Below, one piece after another: positions 5,242 to 5,836 of a stretch of 5,836 bases of DNA (position 1 is its first letter; every line of letters begins with the position of its first letter). The notes under the pieces are model-generated. The model was not told the origin of the DNA and ran no database searches. It saw only the letters and a program-made list of their open reading frames with translations. Origin of the DNA: Propionibacteriaceae bacterium (GTDB taxonomy: Bacteria; Actinomycetota; Actinomycetes; Propionibacteriales; Propionibacteriaceae); NCBI GenBank assembly GCA_003153855.1, contig PMBM01000112.1, positions 1 through 5,836 on the forward strand, read 5' to 3'. Position numbers and translations under genes: made by a program.

Positions 5242-5836
5242 TCAGCTGAACGCGTCGGCGACCTTGCGGGCCTGAGGGCCGAAGTGGATCTCGTCGGCGA
5301 TCTGGAGCGCCAGCGTGTCGGAGTCCTCGTCCCAGTCGGCGCAGATCGCTTCGAGGTCCATCTCGGACAAGCCCTGGTCGGCGAAGAGGTCGAGGTCGCC
5401 GACGAGGCCGTCCTCGTCGTCGTCGTCGGGGATCTCGACCCCGAGGAAGTCGATGATGTCGCGCGCCAGCGACCAGTTCTCCGCCGAGTACACGTCGCTC
5501 AGCACCACATGTACATGGCGGCCACGCACTCGTACCGCCGCGAAGAACTCGCCCGAGATCGACACGAGCGCAGAGGCGCCGTTGTCGCCGGGGAGCCGTT
5601 GCAGGAAGGCGATGAGGTCGTCGAGGTCGTTGGCGAGGTCGATCTCCAACGGGGTGACGACAGGGGTGCCGTCCTCCCTGTACAGAGCCATGATGAAGTC
5701 GACGTCGTCCTCGAGGGCATCCTCGACGTCGTCGTCGTCCTCTTCCTCGTCCTCGGAGTCGATGTCCTCGTCCACAAGGACCGGGTCTGCGTCCTCAAGG
5801 CCGGGACGGTCGTCGCCGCGGTCGCCGAGGTCGTAC
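5242..5836 (-). CDS. tRNA adenosine deaminase-associated acidic protein, N-terminus unresolved at window edge
   Basis: At least 177 residues from GTG at 5775, with the frame still open to the right edge (20 more codons), so the true start may lie outside. The protein matches the actinobacterial family annotated as putative tRNA adenosine deaminase-associated protein, usually found beside tadA. Counting from GTG 5775: an Asp/Glu-rich head (2-26), a conserved FIMALYREDG segment (27-36), FFAAVRVRGRHVHVVLSD (77-94), DIIDFLGVEIP (106-116), a second acidic run DDDDED (117-122), then GDLDLFADQGLSEMDLEAIC (126-145) and a closing helix ending KVADAF (171-176). It has no membrane segment and is presumably cytoplasmic. 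Its biochemical role is unknown; a partnership with TadA is inferred from gene context only. No good ribosome binding site precedes GTG 5775, which favours a start further upstream. It is the first gene seen in the minus-strand row leading to the DUF1214/DUF1254 pair. Confidence 0.87.
   Translation of the reverse strand, partial: YDLGDRGDDRPGLEDADPVLVDEDIDSEDEEEDDDDVEDALEDDVDFIMALYREDGTPVVTPLEIDLANDLDDLIAFLQRLPGDNGASALVSISGEFFAAVRVRGRHVHVVLSDVYSAENWSLARDIIDFLGVEIPDDDDEDGLVGDLDLFADQGLSEMDLEAICADWDEDSDTLALQIADEIHFGPQARKVADAFS

Noticed and set aside
1..5836. CRISPR arrays, insertion sequences, rRNA, riboswitches
   Set aside because: No regularly spaced repeats, transposase motifs, terminal inverted repeats, rRNA segments or recognisable riboswitch cores were seen on either strand.

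Overview
The window comes from a high-GC actinobacterium. The lineage is most likely Propionibacteriales/Nocardioidaceae-like, which I infer from codon use and from a small acidic tRNA-deaminase-associated gene of a family known only from Actinobacteria. Coding density is high, codon third positions are G/C-rich, and about half of the window is one incomplete minus-strand gene.

Region 1 (1-2918, minus) is one uninterrupted reading frame of 972 codons that runs off the left edge. It is the N-terminal two thirds or so of a giant acyl-CoA dehydratase activase-related protein. It has two tandem BadF/BcrA/HgdC-type ASKHA ATPase domains, each with a complete pair of cluster-type cysteines, followed by a DUF2229-type cysteine-rich domain. 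Long open frames on the plus strand here (including one of 932 codons) are antisense shadows. Just upstream of its GTG start lie an AGGA-rich ribosome binding site, a perfect 16-bp palindrome that looks like a repressor operator, and a weak promoter.

Region 2 (2947-3286) has no gene. It holds the activase promoter and possible leader, a 21-bp-spaced direct repeat, a perfect 11-bp inverted repeat that competes with a second hairpin, and an intrinsic terminator belonging to the tRNA gene.

Region 3 (3287-3924) carries tRNA-Ser(CGA) on the minus strand, diverging from tadA, the tRNA adenosine-34 deaminase, on the plus strand.

Region 4 (3921-5836, minus) is a tight, probably co-transcribed row of three genes. 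First comes a tRNA-adenosine-deaminase-associated acidic protein whose N-terminus is at or beyond the right edge, then a membrane-anchored DUF1214 protein, then a membrane-anchored DUF1254 protein. The last two overlap by ATGA. They look like the two halves of a protein that is usually fused, encoded here as separate proteins in reversed order. The DUF1254 gene converges on tadA so tightly that the two stop codons share the tetranucleotide CTAA.

The tRNA gene, TadA and its associated protein form a translation/tRNA-modification neighbourhood, with the DUF1214/DUF1254 membrane pair lying between tadA and its usual partner. The giant activase belongs to ATP-driven, iron-sulfur electron-transfer biochemistry, and its partner enzyme is not in the window. 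The most interesting points are the tandem activase whose two halves could build the usual inter-subunit cluster in cis, the split and order-reversed DUF1214/DUF1254 pair, the near-identical 16-base start junction before both of those genes, and a roughly threefold excess of GTAC across the window.
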